Below are positions 63,001 through 64,000 of a DNA stretch of 64,000 nt, one piece after another. Positions within the stretch are counted from its first letter, which is position 1; every line of letters starts with the position of its first letter. The notes beneath the pieces were generated by a model. The model saw only the letters and a list, made by a program, of their open reading frames with translations. It had not been told where the DNA came from and ran no database searches. The position numbers and the translations under genes were made by a program. The stretch comes from Pterobdella sp. o SKG-2022 (lineage: Eukaryota; Annelida; Clitellata; Hirudinida; Piscicolidae): assembly GCA_964035795.1 (NCBI GenBank), contig OZ038325.1, positions 4,717,163 through 4,781,162 of the forward strand. The letters run 5' to 3'.

Positions 63001-64000
63001 AACCTGCATTTCCAGAAGCACCTTTAACACCGTTAATGCCCAATGAACCAGTTATTCCTTTTACTCCGGTTGGTCCAATAGGTCCAGGAGGACCAGAAGA
63101 TCCCGAGGAACCTGGAACGCCTATGGGGCCTACTAGTCCAGTGGCTCCAGTAGGGCCTGGAAGACCTGGCAAACCTACTAAGCCTGAAACACCATCTGGT
63201 CCTACATCTCCTGTAGCTCCTGTGAATCCGGTAGAGCCATTGGCTCCTTGTTGACCTGGGTTTCCTGCTGACCCACTGTTTCCCGGTTGACCATCTGGTC
63301 CTGACTGACCTCGACTTCCTTCATATTTCAAAAAGTTTGTTAAATTGGTTTATTCAGGAAATTGAACAATTTCATTTATTATACCTTGAATTCCTGCAGG
63401 TCCAGTGAAACCAGTTGACCCTTGTATACCTTTGGGTCCTAGAGGACCAGGAAAACCTGCACTACCAATTTGTCCAGGAGAACCTTTGCTACCTACAACG
63501 CCTGTAGCACCTGTAGATCCAGTGAACCCTATCTCTCCAGGAGCTCCAGAGTTTCCTGGTACGCCTGGAGGCCCCACAGAACCAACTGGTCCTAAATTTC
63601 CAATCGGTCCCGGTAAACCATTTAATCCAGGTTGCCCTGGATCTCCAGGTAGCCCTTTTGTTCCTGGTGATCCATCAAGTCCTGTAGCTCCTTGAGGACC
63701 TCTTGGCCCAGTGAATCCAATAGGACCAGTAAATCCATTAGGTCCTGGACTTCCAGCTGGTCCATCGTTTCCTTGCAAACCTGGAGCTCCAGTGGCACCT
63801 TGCGGTCCTTGTAATCCTTGACCACCTAAACTTCCTGGTACGCCTGCCGAACCATTAGCTCCTTGAGGACCAGTAAAACCTTTTTCACCTGGGTTTCCAT
63901 TGGGTCCTGGTGCGCCTTGTAAGCCGGTAATACCCTTTGGACCTTTCGATCCAGGAAAGCCTAGTGACCCAGTAAAACCTGTATTACCATTTTCTCCTAC
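39757..64000 (-). CDS. Giant transmembrane collagen with EGF modules (partial; 5' end outside window)
   Basis: One minus-strand gene read in continuous phase from the right edge: 24 collagen exons, then six non-collagen exons and a stop at 39757. The product in this window is about 4,460 residues of uninterrupted Gly-X-Y, four Cys-rich EGF-like modules, a linker, one transmembrane helix and a cytoplasmic tail of about 90 residues. This predicts a type I surface protein (helix outside, C-terminus inside) that trimerises into a rod over 1.2 micrometres long. Y positions are rich in Pro and Thr, and X positions in Phe, Ser, Asp and Asn. Signal peptide and N-terminal domain lie beyond 64000. Introns contain several retrotransposons. 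Alternatives are that the collagen and EGF parts are separate genes, or that alternative ends exist, but the phase-matched junction (42231 to 42060) and absence of an intervening stop, start or promoter argue for one gene. Confidence 0.85.
41840..41876. repeat. (CAT)n/(CGT)n microsatellite
   Basis: Triplet run TCATCATCATCATC with neighbouring TCGTCGTC, in the intron between the first two EGF exons. Confidence 0.8.
42231..44763 (-). CDS. Collagen exons 1-2 counted from the 3' side
   Basis: Exon 44763-43261 (1503 bp, 167 triplets) and exon 43169-42231 (104 triplets plus the codons that lead out of the helix, ending [10 protein letters not shown]). Both start in phase 1 with the last two bases of a Gly codon. 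The second contains GMPGER at 42873-42856. The helix ends at the junction with the first EGF exon. Intron 43260-43170 is under 100 bp and intron 44764-46228 holds a LINE fragment and a MITE. Confidence 0.9.
44848..45680 (+). mobile_element. LINE endonuclease fragment
   Basis: Plus strand, in a collagen intron. ORF 44848-45219 and the overlapping frame 45173-45388 give [12 protein letters not shown] and [14 protein letters not shown], the QET and VYAP motifs of an AP-type LINE endonuclease, with a frame break between them. No RT follows. Coding-like sequence fades out by about 45.6 kb. Confidence 0.6.
45984..46150. mobile_element. piggyBac-type MITE (167 bp, TTAA-flanked)
   Basis: Bounded by TTAA at 45984-45987 and TTAA at 46147-46150. 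The right end reads, inward, TTAACCCGTTTGTGCCC (as reverse complement). The left side contains CACTTGTGCCCATTGATCTC and a near-palindrome TGATCTCATAAGAGATCA. The copy at 12781 has the same end and palindrome. Too short to encode a transposase, so non-autonomous. Confidence 0.65.
46229..50905 (-). CDS. Collagen exons 3-7 counted from the 3' side
   Basis: Exons 50905-50114 (88 triplets), 50011-49436 (64), 49377-47785 (177), 47723-46473 (139) and 46381-46229 (17). All are multiples of 9 bp, phase 1. The 1,593-bp exon carries GFPGER at 47911-47894 immediately followed by GDTG, which also makes an RGD. Further GERGDTG sequences occur in it and in the 792-bp exon. Introns are 60-130 bp and hold nothing else. 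The bias to GxTG, GSPG and GFPG triplets is seen throughout. Confidence 0.92.
51230..52420 (-). mobile_element. Decayed RTE-like LINE fragment
   Basis: Minus strand, within the 1.8-kb intron between collagen exons 52707 and 50905. Around 52150-52020, [19 protein letters not shown] and a following [10 protein letters not shown] match the end of the RTE/BovB-type endonuclease. Lower down, around 51640-51600, a [17 protein letters not shown] block is the start of the RT fingers/palm. Many stops and gaps are present. Lineage from memory of the family motifs, not a search. Confidence 0.6.
52707..58940 (-). CDS. Collagen exons 8-19 counted from the 3' side
   Basis: Exons 58940-58392 (61 triplets), 58314-58027 (32), 57919-57713 (23), 57309-56932 (42), 56564-56016 (61), 55921-55706 (24), 55638-55234 (45), 55152-55054 (11), 54979-54917 (7), 54838-54011 (92), 53821-53633 (21) and 53552-52707 (94). 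Every length divides by 9, and every boundary falls after the first G of a Gly codon. No Gly substitution or imperfection was seen. Introns are mostly 75-370 bp. Those at 56565-56931 and 57310-57712 are AT-rich, and the latter contains part of a dispersed repeat. Confidence 0.92.
57350..57416 (-). repeat. Partial copy of dispersed MITE-like repeat
   Basis: CTTGATAATGTAAGATTTTC, TTACAAAAAGCTTAG and ATACTTTGTTTC parallel the sequence at 36612-36725 in order and spacing. It lies in a collagen intron. Confidence 0.5.
58980..61700 (+). mobile_element. RTE-like LINE interrupted by another LINE
   Basis: In the 2.8-kb collagen intron. The first part, at about 58990-59830, includes [39 protein letters not shown] and, near 59760, [14 protein letters not shown], the classic order of RTE RT motifs. 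The second part, about 61080-61680, resumes with [34 protein letters not shown] and [13 protein letters not shown], the RTE C-terminal region. The segment between them belongs to a different LINE. Stops throughout. Confidence 0.7.
59880..60960 (+). mobile_element. L2/CR1-like LINE fragment nested in the RTE-like element
   Basis: RT motifs [40 protein letters not shown] and ISLEKTQ-like, then [34 protein letters not shown] and [20 protein letters not shown]. These match the same LINE group as the element at 4340-6490. It ends near 60960 where the RTE sequence resumes shortly after. Stops and frame breaks show decay. Confidence 0.65.
61729..64000 (-). CDS. Collagen exons 20-24 counted from the 3' side (open at right edge)
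   Basis: Exons 64000-63385 (open, about 68 triplets in view), 63318-63004 (35), 62916-62692 (25), 62617-62249 (41) and 62169-61729 (49). Same 9-bp periodicity and phase. No N-terminal non-collagen domain or signal peptide appears, so the gene continues well beyond the window. Introns are about 66-90 bp. Confidence 0.92.

Noticed and set aside
1..64000. CRISPR arrays, bacterial operons or phage genes
   Set aside because: No direct repeats with regular spacers. Genes have spliceosomal introns and animal protein families, so this is a eukaryotic nuclear sequence.

Overview
The window is nuclear DNA from an animal. Genes are intron-rich with canonical GT/AG splice sites, sit in AT-rich sequence full of microsatellites and retrotransposon remnants, and encode metazoan families: CLASP, a SynGAP/DAB2IP-type RasGAP, a tetraspanin, ribosomal protein S28, and a giant collagen. 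I read it as a bilaterian invertebrate. The collagen has many threonines in the Y position of Gly-X-Y and is far longer than fibrillar collagens, which recalls annelid cuticle collagen. That lineage guess is only tentative.

Layout, left to right. 1-4.2 kb (minus): ten exons of a RasGAP running off the left edge. 4.3-6.5 kb: a decayed LINE. 6.5-7.1 kb: an unrecognised asparagine-rich ORF (minus). 7.6-8.0 kb (plus): RPS28 in three exons. 8.6-9.9 kb (minus): tetraspanin. 11.4-30.9 kb (minus): a complete, in-phase 33-exon CLASP gene of about 1,419 codons, with a large decayed LINE in one intron. 32-35 kb: a pile of LINE and SINE fragments. 36.2-37.2 kb (minus): an unrecognised five-exon protein with a hydrophobic C-terminal stretch. 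37.4-39.2 kb (plus): a small protein with four repeated W-F-x-H motifs. 39.8-64.0 kb (minus): one enormous collagen gene that continues past the right edge.

The collagen gene is the most unusual content. At least 24 collagen exons give about 1,487 perfect Gly-X-Y triplets. Every complete internal exon is an exact multiple of 9 bp and is split in the same phase after the first G of a glycine codon. Downstream, and in phase, come EGF-like modules, one transmembrane helix and a basic cytoplasmic tail. This predicts a membrane collagen whose helix is N-terminal to the membrane anchor, the opposite of the known type II transmembrane collagens. It carries GFPGER and GMPGER, the core sequences of known integrin-binding sites.

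The other genes are ordinary cell-biology genes with no obvious joint pathway: CLASP stabilises microtubule plus ends, RasGAP turns off Ras/Rap, tetraspanin organises membranes, and RPS28 is ribosomal. The mobile fraction includes L2/CR1-like, R1-like and RTE-like LINE remnants, a tRNA-derived SINE family, piggyBac-type MITEs and a LINE with an NPGP (2A-like) motif.
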